Part shown: positions 1-7,070 of the stretch, one piece after another | How the letters are laid out: the number at the start of each line of letters is the position of its first letter | Numbering within the stretch: position 1 is the first letter of the stretch | DNA from: Spirochaetota bacterium | Lineage (GTDB): Bacteria > Spirochaetota > Spirochaetia > Treponematales > Treponemataceae | Assembly (NCBI GenBank): GCA_023393015.1 | Contig: JAEWMY010000051.1 | Span: 1 to 64,000 of the forward strand | Direction: 5' to 3' | Length of the DNA: 64,000 nucleotides | Program-made: the position numbers and the translations under genes | Notes under the pieces: model-generated | What the model was told of the DNA's origin: nothing | Seen by the model: the letters and a program-made list of their open reading frames with translations, nothing else | The model's database searches: none

Positions 1-11
1 GATAAAAAGCG

Positions 12-39
12 TTGACAAAAGGGATTACTTACGTATACT
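12..39 (+). promoter_or_regulatory. flaA promoter (sigma-70 type)
   Basis: TTGACA at 12-17 and TATACT at 34-39 are separated by 16 bp. Transcription would start near 46, giving a leader of about 40 nt that contains the AAAGGAG ribosome site of flaA. Confidence 0.75.
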
Positions 40-87
40 TATATCTTGACCGGGCAATACTACGTGCTTTTTTTAAAGGAGCTTCGA

Positions 88-1152
88 ATGAAAAGGAAAT
101 TCATAATTGTTGCGATCGCCCTGCTTCTTGTGGGTGCCTTTGCGATGGCCGAAGGAAAGGTGCTGATTGATTTCAATCTGCTGAACGCCGATATTCAGAC
201 TGGCGCCGAGGGCCGGAAGATCCCGCAGAATCGCCGCACCATCATGGACTATTCCAATGTTGCCGGTGCTTCCTTTACCGATGACCAGAAAGGCCTCATG
301 AAGACCTCTCTCGCCCTGGCCAACTGGGAAGTGGTGCTCAACTCTTCCGCCAGGAACGTCACGAGCGTTTCCGTATCCCACGCGAAAGCCGCCCCGGTCA
401 GCCAGAATGCCTCCAAGTTCAAGGGTGAGAGCATCCTCGGCATTCGGGTCAACTTCCCGAACTGGAACGCGAACGCCAACGCCCTCGTAAAACCGCCCTT
501 TGAAATTCCGAGCTACGAGCCCTATGCCCAGGTTACCGATGACGGTGTCGTTCAGGAGCCCACCGAGGAAGACAAATCAAAGGGATTTACCCGTTTCGAG
601 GAAGGCTACGGCGTCGTAAAGAACGTCGGAGTCGTCAAGTCGATCGCGGTAAACACCTATGGCATGAACTTCCCCCACGGTCTCTATGTCGTCATGAAGA
701 ACGAAGCCAACGAGGAGCAGCGCTATTTCATGGGTTATCTCCGCTTTGACGGCTGGAGGGAGCTCATTTGGCAGAATCCCGAATATGTTTCCGAGATCCG
801 AACCCGCGAAGTTCGCCTCTATCCCGCGTATCCGACCGCCTTCCCGTATCAGAAGTTTATCGGTCTTCTCGTGACCCGCGACGCGGCTCATGACGGCGGG
901 GATTTCGTCGCCTACTTCAAAGACGTCAAGATTATCTATGACAAGGCCGTTCTCAATACCATCCGCGACTTTGCGGACGAGGACCTTTGGGGTATCAATA
1001 CCAAGAAGGAAATGGAGCGCAAACAGCTTGAAGTCAGCCGCTTCGGTAACGTACAGGTTCTCCGCTTCCTCGAGGCCGAGAAGATGGCTACCGAAAAGGG
1101 TTTCACCCCCGAAGAAGGCTTTAACGCCGGCGGAGCTTCTGCCGCTCAGTAA
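88..1152 (+). CDS. flaA: Flagellar filament outer layer (sheath) protein FlaA
   Basis: This protein of 354 residues matches spirochaete FlaA, which forms the sheath around the FlaB core of the periplasmic flagella and affects filament stiffness. An N-terminal signal peptide is visible: MKRK, a hydrophobic stretch, then AMA before EGKVLIDF, so the mature protein is exported to the periplasm. The ATG at 88 is chosen because AAAGGAG lies just upstream; an earlier in-frame start near 46 would fall at the transcription start. The gene has its own promoter and a strong terminator, so it is probably monocistronic. The family assignment rests on overall recognition of the conserved N-terminal and central regions. 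Confidence 0.9.
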   Translation: MKRKFIIVAIALLLVGAFAMAEGKVLIDFNLLNADIQTGAEGRKIPQNRRTIMDYSNVAGASFTDDQKGLMKTSLALANWEVVLNSSARNVTSVSVSHAKAAPVSQNASKFKGESILGIRVNFPNWNANANALVKPPFEIPSYEPYAQVTDDGVVQEPTEEDKSKGFTRFEEGYGVVKNVGVVKSIAVNTYGMNFPHGLYVVMKNEANEEQRYFMGYLRFDGWRELIWQNPEYVSEIRTREVRLYPAYPTAFPYQKFIGLLVTRDAAHDGGDFVAYFKDVKIIYDKAVLNTIRDFADEDLWGINTKKEMERKQLEVSRFGNVQVLRFLEAEKMATEKGFTPEEGFNAGGASAAQ

Positions 1153-1171
1153 GCGGAACGACAGAACGAAT

Positions 1172-1199
1172 AAAAGGGACCTTCGGGTCCCTTTTTTTT
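1172..1199 (+). terminator. Rho-independent terminator of flaA
   Basis: Ten-base arms (AAAAGGGACC and GGTCCCTTTT) close a TTCG loop and are followed by a T run. Confidence 0.9.
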
Positions 1200-1228
1200 G
1201 TGATCAATTCCTTGTAAGGACCCACTTG

Positions 1229-1257
1229 TTGCCAAGTGCGTCCTGTCCGCGTATACT
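1229..1257 (+). promoter_or_regulatory. Promoter placed directly at the start codon of the RelA/SpoT-like gene
   Basis: TTGCCA at 1229-1234 and TATACT at 1252-1257 are 17 bp apart. The ATG follows at 1266, only 8 nt after the -10 box, so the transcript would have almost no leader. Confidence 0.65.
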
Positions 1258-1265
1258 ATGTATAT

Positions 1266-2516
1266 ATGCCGAAGCAACATAAATCGGTTCCCTGGCTTCC
1301 CGACCGTGAGCGGCTTTCAGAATTATATGAAGGCTATCAACCGGCGTTAACGACGTTGTTGGAGCGTACCGAAGCGCGATTGAAGGAATGTATCCAGATA
1401 TCTTCGGTACCGACGTTCAAGAGTCGGATAAAGTCTTTTCAAAGTTATTATCGCAAGCTCTTGCGTCTCATGCCCAACGGGGTCTCTTCGGACGACGACT
1501 TGCCGGTTATCTCGGATATTATCGGCATAAGGATAATTTGCGCGTTTCTCGAGGATCTTACCCTTGTCGAACGGATATTGCAGGAGTGCTTTACGGTACA
1601 GGAGGTAGAACGGAAGGGAGCCGACCGTACCTTCAGGGAGTTCGGGTACGAGTCGACGCATATCCTTCTCGGTATACCGGACGACCTGAAGAAGGGCTTG
1701 CGCCTGCCAAAGGGCCTGCTGTTCGAGATTCAAGTGCGGACGATCCTGCAGGACGCGTGGGCCGAAGTAGAGCATGAGCTCGTCTACAAGTCGGAGTTCT
1801 CGCCGTTTGACCTGCCTCTCAAGCGAAAGCTCGCCTCGATCAACGCGAGCTTGAGTTTGGCCGACATCATTTTTCAGGAAATACGAGATTATCAGAATAA
1901 GCTCAACCGCGAACTCGACAAGCGACGCGGTAGTTTTTACCACAAGGCTGACGACCAGTCGGATTTGCACCTGTCCGACGATAACGATATCCTCCCGATT
2001 ACCGAAACGCGGGTCGAGAGCGCATCTCCGTACGTTCCGGGCACCATCGACGACATGATTCTTGACGCCATCGAAGCGCATAACCGGGGAGATCTTGACC
2101 GCGCGTCCATGATCTATACGAAGATTATCGACGCCGCGCCCAACGCGACCGTCCTTTCGGTCATGTACAAACATCGGGGCATGGCGTATTTCTCGCAGTC
2201 GCGGTACGAGGAAGCACTGGCGGATTTCAGGAAAAGCGCGGAACACAACCCCACGAACTTCCGGGCATACTATTACGTCGGCATCGTCCTCGGCGTCATG
2301 GGAAGGAACGCCGAGGCGTGCGACGCCTTCACGAAGTCGCTCGAGTTGCACCTGTATCAACCGTACGTCTATTTCCGCCGCGCGCAGTCCTACTATCATT
2401 TGGAGATGTACATGGAGGCCCTGGCCGATCTCGACAAGGCGGTGTCACTCGGATACAAGCGCGACGACGAGCACCGACTCAGGCTCATGATTACGCATAA
2501 GCTCGATATCGTATAG
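1266..2516 (+). CDS. RelA/SpoT-type (p)ppGpp synthetase domain protein with C-terminal TPR repeats
   Basis: This protein has 416 residues. Roughly residues 40-210 carry the RelA_SpoT nucleotidyltransferase fold, with the family motifs DIIGIRI, GYESTH, LFEIQVRT and AWAEVEHE. No HD hydrolase domain and no TGS/ACT regulatory part is present, so it would act as a synthetase only. From about residue 270 the chain becomes helical repeats of TPR type (YKHRGMAYFSQSRYEEALADF and similar), which usually bind protein partners. The ATG at 1266 is the only start near the promoter that keeps the whole domain. No Shine-Dalgarno precedes it. Alarmone synthesis is inferred from the family. The TPR tail is an unusual add-on compared with RelQ/RelP small synthetases. 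Confidence 0.75.
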   Translation: MPKQHKSVPWLPDRERLSELYEGYQPALTTLLERTEARLKECIQISSVPTFKSRIKSFQSYYRKLLRLMPNGVSSDDDLPVISDIIGIRIICAFLEDLTLVERILQECFTVQEVERKGADRTFREFGYESTHILLGIPDDLKKGLRLPKGLLFEIQVRTILQDAWAEVEHELVYKSEFSPFDLPLKRKLASINASLSLADIIFQEIRDYQNKLNRELDKRRGSFYHKADDQSDLHLSDDNDILPITETRVESASPYVPGTIDDMILDAIEAHNRGDLDRASMIYTKIIDAAPNATVLSVMYKHRGMAYFSQSRYEEALADFRKSAEHNPTNFRAYYYVGIVLGVMGRNAEACDAFTKSLELHLYQPYVYFRRAQSYYHLEMYMEALADLDKAVSLGYKRDDEHRLRLMITHKLDIV

Positions 2517-2517
2517 C

Positions 2518-2546
2518 TTGACAATACGGGGTTGGTTTGCTATAAA
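2518..2546 (+). promoter_or_regulatory. tRNA-Glu promoter
   Basis: TTGACA at 2518-2523, a 17-bp spacer and TATAAA at 2541-2546, ending 36 bp upstream of the tRNA. Confidence 0.8.
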
Positions 2547-2582
2547 TAGCAACGAAACGACGGCGCGATGCCGGTTTCGCCT

Positions 2583-2654
2583 GTCTCCTTCGTCTAGTGG
2601 TTAGGACATCGGGTTTTCATCCCGACAACAGGGGTTCAATTCCCCTAGGAGATG
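2583..2654 (+). tRNA. tRNA-Glu (anticodon TTC)
   Basis: The 72-nt cloverleaf is complete. The acceptor arms are GTCTCCT and AGGAGAT (one G-U pair). The D arm contains AGTGGTTAGGAC. The anticodon stem TCGGG/CCCGA encloses loop TTTTCAT, giving anticodon TTC. The T arm AGGGG/CCCCT encloses TTCAATT. CCA is not encoded. Confidence 0.95.
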
Positions 2655-2677
2655 ACGGTCCGTAATGCGGGCGCTGA

Positions 2678-2709
2678 GGGTAAGGACGAACGTCCTTACC
2701 CTTTTTTTT
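2678..2709 (+). terminator. Terminator after tRNA-Glu
   Basis: Eleven-base arms GGGTAAGGACG and CGTCCTTACCC are followed by eight T residues. The helicase gene begins just after it. Confidence 0.9.
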
Positions 2710-2724
2710 CCCCGAAGGGGGTCC

Positions 2725-5187
2725 ATGATGAACGACATAGAAACCCGTTTTACGCGCGACGTGCGAGATCGCATGATCGAGGCGATCCGGTCCGCGGGCG
2801 GAAACGAGGTCTTCTTTTCCGGGACGCTCGACGGCTCCGGCATCGTTACCGGAATCTCCGTCGTCGCCCGAGGTCATGATTCGGCCGTACCGGTCGTTCC
2901 TCCCGCCCTAGAAGGCGCCGAGGTTCTCGTACACAATCATCCTTCAGGCGGTCTTTATCCGAGCGAGGCCGACGTATCCATCGCGGCTCGGTACGCGGAA
3001 GCCGGAATCGGCTTCTATATCGTCGACAACGGGCTGACCGAGGTGTACTCGGTCGTCGAGCCCGTGCTTCGCGTCGAGAAAGTGCCCCTTGACGGCGACT
3101 ACCTCGCGGGTCTTCTGGACGAGACGGGACCGCTCGCGCTCGCCTCGGATACCTACGAGGTCAGGCCCACCCAGCTCGCGCTGTGCGAGTCCATAGCGCG
3201 AGCCTTCAACGCGGGATCTATCGGCGTGTTCGAAGCGGGAACCGGGGTCGGCAAGAGCTTCGCCTACCTGTTGCCCGCGATGACGTGGGCCGTCGACAAC
3301 AAGGATCGCGTCGTCGTTTCGACGGGAACGATAAACCTGCAACAACAGCTTGTCGAGCGCGATATTCCCATGGCGCAACGAATGCTCGGCAAGCCGGTCA
3401 AGGCGGTACTGATAAAGGGACGCCAAAATTACGTTTGCAGGCGTCGCCTCGCCGAGGCGCTCAGGGAACGCGACTTGTTCGACGACGAACTCGAGGAGAT
3501 GAACAAGATCGCCGAATGGGCTGAGGTCACGGGAGACGGTAGCCGCTCGGACATTCCCTTCATGCCGAAAGACGCGGTGTGGTCCAGGATATGCTCCGAG
3601 TCGGACGCATGTATGGGCATGCGGTGTTCCTTCCGCGAAGGATGCTTCGTGATGAAGGTCAGGAAGGAGGCCGCGTCGGCCTCGCTCCTCGTCGTCAATC
3701 ACCACCTCCTTTTCGCCGATCTCGAGGCGAGGATGATGGGGGCGGGGTACGACGATACCGCCGTGTTGCCCCCGTTTCACCACATCGTGTTCGACGAGGC
3801 TCACGCGATGGAATCCGCCGCGACGAGTTTTTTTTCCGAGTACTTTACGCGGTTCAAGCTCGTTAAACAGCTGAACGTACTCCATCGCGTCAGGAGGGGC
3901 GCCGTCGCCGGCCACTTGCTGGCCCTCGAACGCCTCTCTTCCTCGACGGGAGTGATAGGGAACGCGCTGGGCGCGATCCAGGACGTCAAGGACGCGTATA
4001 CGGCGGTCGAGATGGCCGCGCTCGAAATTCTCGGCGGCGATTTTTCCTGGCGCCTTTCCTGCTCGACCCGCGGTTCGGCTGGCGCCCTGCTCGGGGCCCT
4101 GTCGACACTTCGCGGAAAGCTTTCGGAGTTCGCCGGGATTGTGCGCGAGGTGCTTGAGGGCATAGCGGAGGAAGATCAGGACGATACGGTCGTCTGGGAA
4201 TCGAAGTTCGCGGTTCGGCGTCTCGAGTTTATCGGGACGCTCTCTCTTCATTTTCTCGAATGGGAAGATCGCCCTGAGTCGGTATTCTGGCTCGAACGGC
4301 TGAGGCTTCCGTCCCGCGCGCTCAAGGGGGCGGGCGAGGGAAATTGGTATCCCCGGTTCGTGCAAACGCCTCTCTCCGTGGCGCCGATGATGAAGGAAGG
4401 GGTTTTCGATCCCTTTCGAACCGTGGTGTGCGTCTCCGCGACGTTGCGCATAGCGAACTCGTTCGACTACTGGATGAGAAGGGCCGGCGTGTCTCTCCTG
4501 GAGCGCGACCGCGTCATCTCCGGCGTATATGACTCTCCCTTTCCGTACAAGACGAACGTACTGCTCGCCGTTCCGGATTCGGGGCCGTTGCCCGACGAAC
4601 AGGGGTATCAGGATTTCGTCGACGGCGCCATCGTGTCGCTGTTGGGGGCGTCCGGCGGCCACGCGCTCGTCCTTTTTACCTCGTACGATTCGCTGAAGAC
4701 ATCCTGCGCCCGCGCCCGGACGGAACTTTCCCCGCTCGGTATGACCATTCTCATGCAAGGAGACGACGACAGGACACGTCTGTTCGAGACCTTCCGTTCC
4801 GACGAATCCAGCGTGCTCTTCGCGACCGATTCCTTTTGGGAGGGAATCGACGCGCCCGGCGACGCGCTCATGCACGTTATCATCGCCAAGCTTCCCTTCA
4901 GGGTGCCGAACGACCCGGTGCTTTCCGCGCGAGCCGAGGCGATAGAGATCGAGGGAGGAAATCCCTTCATGGATTTGAGCCTTCCTGAGGCGGTAATCCG
5001 TTTCCGGCAGGGTTTCGGCAGGCTCATGCGCAGAAAAACAGATCGGGGCGTCGTGACGGTACTCGACCGCAGGATCGTCGCGAAACGCTACGGCAGGGTC
5101 TTCATCGACAGCCTTCCGGAAACCGCGCGATGCGTCGCGCCCCTGCCGGAACTCTTGATTCGCGTCGAACGATGCGTGTATCCTTGA
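2725..5187 (+). CDS. dinG: DinG/XPD-family DNA helicase with an N-terminal JAMM (RadC-like) domain
   Basis: This 820-residue protein is a DinG-type superfamily 2 helicase. The Walker A motif (EAGTGVGKS) lies near residue 170 and the DEAH box (VFDEAHAM) near residue 357. Four cysteines between them (YVC, SDAC, MRC, EGC) fit the iron-sulphur cluster seen in DinG and XPD. C-terminal helicase motifs include DSFWEGIDAPG and the RFRQGFGRLMR box. Before the helicase, residues 1-110 carry a complete JAMM metal-binding pattern: Glu28, then His70-x-His72, Ser80 and Asp83 in HNHPSGGLYPSEAD, resembling RadC. The start at 2725 (or 2728) follows GAAGGGG. The expected role is unwinding damaged or R-loop DNA; what the JAMM domain does here is unknown. 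Confidence 0.85.
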   Translation: MMNDIETRFTRDVRDRMIEAIRSAGGNEVFFSGTLDGSGIVTGISVVARGHDSAVPVVPPALEGAEVLVHNHPSGGLYPSEADVSIAARYAEAGIGFYIVDNGLTEVYSVVEPVLRVEKVPLDGDYLAGLLDETGPLALASDTYEVRPTQLALCESIARAFNAGSIGVFEAGTGVGKSFAYLLPAMTWAVDNKDRVVVSTGTINLQQQLVERDIPMAQRMLGKPVKAVLIKGRQNYVCRRRLAEALRERDLFDDELEEMNKIAEWAEVTGDGSRSDIPFMPKDAVWSRICSESDACMGMRCSFREGCFVMKVRKEAASASLLVVNHHLLFADLEARMMGAGYDDTAVLPPFHHIVFDEAHAMESAATSFFSEYFTRFKLVKQLNVLHRVRRGAVAGHLLALERLSSSTGVIGNALGAIQDVKDAYTAVEMAALEILGGDFSWRLSCSTRGSAGALLGALSTLRGKLSEFAGIVREVLEGIAEEDQDDTVVWESKFAVRRLEFIGTLSLHFLEWEDRPESVFWLERLRLPSRALKGAGEGNWYPRFVQTPLSVAPMMKEGVFDPFRTVVCVSATLRIANSFDYWMRRAGVSLLERDRVISGVYDSPFPYKTNVLLAVPDSGPLPDEQGYQDFVDGAIVSLLGASGGHALVLFTSYDSLKTSCARARTELSPLGMTILMQGDDDRTRLFETFRSDESSVLFATDSFWEGIDAPGDALMHVIIAKLPFRVPNDPVLSARAEAIEIEGGNPFMDLSLPEAVIRFRQGFGRLMRRKTDRGVVTVLDRRIVAKRYGRVFIDSLPETARCVAPLPELLIRVERCVYP

Positions 5188-5201
5188 GGTCGGAGGATTC
5201 G

Positions 5202-5951
5202 ATGAGGCTCTTGGTTTCCGTTCTTGCCGTATTCTTGCCCATTGGCGGTCTTGCCGTCCTTCATCTTGCCGTGTACTCGGTGAGTCGTCGCGCGGCCCTT
5301 CGCCTGAACCGGTGGATTTCAACCGTTTTCGCGCGCCGTATTTTTTCCGTCATGGCCACGTATCTCGGCTTTCGTTTCGAGGGAAACAGGCAAAGCCTTT
5401 CGATGCTTCCCGAGCGGTACCTCGTTATCGCGAATCACCAGAGCCTTCTCGATATCCCCCTTTTCATGCGGTATCTCGACGGGTCGCGCCTTCGGTTCGT
5501 GGCGAAGGAGGAGCTTGCCAGATTCGTTCCCCTCGTATCGCGGATACTCAAGACGGACCGCCACTGCGTCATCCCGAGAAAGGGGAGTCCTTCCCGAGCG
5601 ATGCGGATCATGGACGATTTCGCCGTGGAGGTCGTCAAGCGCGGCTGGATACCCGTGTTGTTTCCCGAGGGTACCCGGTCACGCGACGGCAGTCTCGGAA
5701 CCTTTCACGCGGCGGGTTTCCGACGGTTCCTCGATACCTCCCCGATGCCGGTAGCGGTATGCGCGATAGAGGGAGGCTGGAAAATGGGATCCCTCGAGGG
5801 AATCGCCCGGGGCACGAAGGGCGGCTCGTATCGCGTCGAAGTCTTGCGTGTATTTCCCGCGCCGTCGGGAAAGGCCGAGCAGATGAGAATTCTCGAGGAG
5901 GGGAAGGCCCTCATTCAGCAAAAAATCGTTGAATGGCGCGGTGCCCGATAG
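5202..5951 (+). CDS. plsC: 1-acyl-sn-glycerol-3-phosphate acyltransferase (PlsC family)
   Basis: This 249-residue membrane enzyme family transfers an acyl chain to lysophosphatidic acid in phospholipid synthesis. The catalytic NHQSLLD motif (HxxxxD) and the substrate motif FPEGTRSRDG are both present, with an N-terminal hydrophobic anchor (LLVSVLAVFLPIGGLAVLHL). The ATG at 5202 is chosen because GGAGG precedes it by 5 nt; upstream in-frame starts would overlap the helicase gene. It follows that helicase gene by 14 nt and is probably co-transcribed with it. Confidence 0.88.
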   Translation: MRLLVSVLAVFLPIGGLAVLHLAVYSVSRRAALRLNRWISTVFARRIFSVMATYLGFRFEGNRQSLSMLPERYLVIANHQSLLDIPLFMRYLDGSRLRFVAKEELARFVPLVSRILKTDRHCVIPRKGSPSRAMRIMDDFAVEVVKRGWIPVLFPEGTRSRDGSLGTFHAAGFRRFLDTSPMPVAVCAIEGGWKMGSLEGIARGTKGGSYRVEVLRVFPAPSGKAEQMRILEEGKALIQQKIVEWRGAR

Positions 5952-5963
5952 ACTGAGGAAGGG

Positions 5964-5996
5964 AAAAAACAAAGGGAATCCCGAAGGATTCCCTTT
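5964..5996 (-). terminator. Terminator of the minus-strand zinc-ribbon gene
   Basis: Arms AAAGGGAATCC and GGATTCCCTTT enclose CGAA. The T run (read on the minus strand) is at 5969-5964, so it mainly ends the minus-strand transcript, and it may slow the convergent plsC transcript. Confidence 0.8.
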
Positions 5997-6026
5997 CCAG
6001 CATACAGGCCTTGTTCAAGGCGGTTG

Positions 6027-6197
6027 TTATTTGAAGTCCTTCGGACGGCGTTCGGTGCGCTTGCACTTACCGCATTCCGCAACATTCTTCAGTTTTCCGC
6101 TTTCAAACAGGGTTTTCATGATAACCTCGCCGCCACAGGGACACATGAACTTGTGCGTCGTTACCGTGGTACGAGAGTTCTTACTTGCTCCACCCAT
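6027..6197 (-). CDS. Small zinc-ribbon protein of unknown function
   Basis: This 56-residue frame begins MGGASKNSRTTVTTHKF and ends RRPKDFK. It carries two cysteine pairs, CPC in the first third and CGKC in the last third, as expected for a treble-clef or ribbon zinc site. Many basic residues suggest nucleic acid or ribosome contact. AGGAG lies 9 nt before the ATG, a promoter lies upstream and a terminator downstream, so the gene is well supported despite its size. I do not recognise a characterised homologue. Confidence 0.8.
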   Translation of the reverse strand: MGGASKNSRTTVTTHKFMCPCGGEVIMKTLFESGKLKNVAECGKCKRTERRPKDFK

Positions 6198-6227
6198 CTA
6201 GAATCTCCTGAAAACAAATATGCGAAA

Positions 6228-6256
6228 ATAGTATAGAAATATACCGGGGATGTCAA
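6228..6256 (-). promoter_or_regulatory. Promoter of the small zinc-ribbon gene
   Basis: On the minus strand TTGACA (6256-6251) is followed after 15-17 bp by TATACT/TACTAT (6235-6228). It diverges from the rpsT promoter about 40 bp away. Confidence 0.65.
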
Positions 6257-6296
6257 GCAAATCCCGTCTCCGTAGCCAAGAAATCGCCCTCGACCC

Positions 6297-6325
6297 TTGA
6301 CGAGCGGCGTATGTTTTGGTAATCT
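6297..6325 (+). promoter_or_regulatory. rpsT promoter
   Basis: TTGACG at 6297-6302, a 17-bp spacer and TAATCT at 6320-6325. Confidence 0.65.
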
Positions 6326-6355
6326 CGTGTAATAGTTTTATTTCGGGGGTTCCCT

Positions 6356-6631
6356 TTGGCAGTGAAAAATGCATCTGCGGTCAAACGACACAAGCAGAGT
6401 GAAGTACGGCGAATAAAGAACAAGGCCGTTAAGAGTTCCGCGCGCACGAGCGCCAAAAAATACGTCGCCAGCGTCCAGGCCAAGGATTCGGCCCTTGCCG
6501 GTACCCTTCTCAAGGAACTGGTAAAGGAACTCGATACCGCCGCGCGCAAGGGCATAATCGCCCGGAACGCCGCCGCGCGCAAGAAGTCTCGCATGCAGAA
6601 GTTGTTCAACGCCTCGTTCGAGGCCAAGTAA
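6356..6631 (+). CDS. rpsT: 30S ribosomal protein S20
   Basis: The 91-residue, Lys/Arg/Ala-rich helical protein matches S20, which binds 16S rRNA early in 30S assembly. The N-terminus (M-A-V-K-N-A-S-A-V-K-R) aligns with the family pattern, and the C-terminus holds the usual NAAARKKSRMQK helix. The start appears to be TTG at 6356 after GGGGG; a GTG lies two codons in and is the alternative. The gene has its own promoter and terminator. Confidence 0.9.
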   Translation: MAVKNASAVKRHKQSEVRRIKNKAVKSSARTSAKKYVASVQAKDSALAGTLLKELVKELDTAARKGIIARNAAARKKSRMQKLFNASFEAK

Positions 6632-6659
6632 TAGTTTTTCCGCAGTCCCGAGACGAGAG

Positions 6660-6694
6660 CCGTAACGATCCGACGATCGTTACGGTTTTTTTTT
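6660..6694 (+). terminator. rpsT terminator
   Basis: Eleven-base arms CCGTAACGATC and GATCGTTACGG around CGAC, followed by nine T residues. Confidence 0.92.
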
Positions 6695-6695
6695 C

Positions 6696-6724
6696 TTAAC
6701 AATGACGGTTTTTCATGATACCAT
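6696..6724 (+). promoter_or_regulatory. Promoter of the HU gene and probably lnt
   Basis: TTAACA at 6696-6701, a 17-bp spacer and TACCAT at 6719-6724, immediately after the rpsT terminator. Confidence 0.55.
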
Positions 6725-6743
6725 GGAGCGGAGAGGTTGCCGC

Positions 6744-7070
6744 ATGCCCGGAAAAAAGCAGACGAAAAGCGATTTGGTAGACAAAATCTACGGGAAAAAC
6801 GGACATGATCTGAAGGTAATACGGTCGGTCGTCGACTCGTTCCTCGACGAGGTGAAAAAGGCCCTCGAGGACGGACAGTCCGTAGAGCTTCGAGGGTTCG
6901 GCACCTTTGAAATACGCGAGCGAAAGGGACGGCAGAAGGCGCGTAACCCCAAAACCGGCGAGATCGTCAGCGTTAAGGACCACGCGGTCGTGGCGTTTCG
7001 GGCGGGAAAGGACATGAAAACCTCGGTATGGGAGTTGCCGTACCGAAACGGTTCACGGAACGATACGTGA
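6744..7070 (+). CDS. hup: HU/IHF-family DNA-binding protein
   Basis: This 108-residue protein has the HU fold: an N-terminal helical part (SDLVDKIY...VVDSFLDEVKKALEDG) and the signature strand and arm region VELRGFGTFEIRERKGR, then ARNPKTGE. It would bend and compact DNA as a dimer. The ATG at 6744 follows GGAGAGG by 7 nt. The stop codon overlaps the lnt start (TGATG), which suggests translational coupling. HU versus IHF cannot be decided from one subunit; HU is likelier in spirochaetes. Confidence 0.88.
   Translation: MPGKKQTKSDLVDKIYGKNGHDLKVIRSVVDSFLDEVKKALEDGQSVELRGFGTFEIRERKGRQKARNPKTGEIVSVKDHAVVAFRAGKDMKTSVWELPYRNGSRNDT

Noticed and set aside
2944..5322. Very long minus-strand frame opposite the helicase gene
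   Set aside because: It is a shadow caused by high-GC codon bias; it lacks a ribosome site and recognisable domains, while the plus strand encodes a clear helicase. The same holds for the long frames opposite mfd, ileS and the cyclase.
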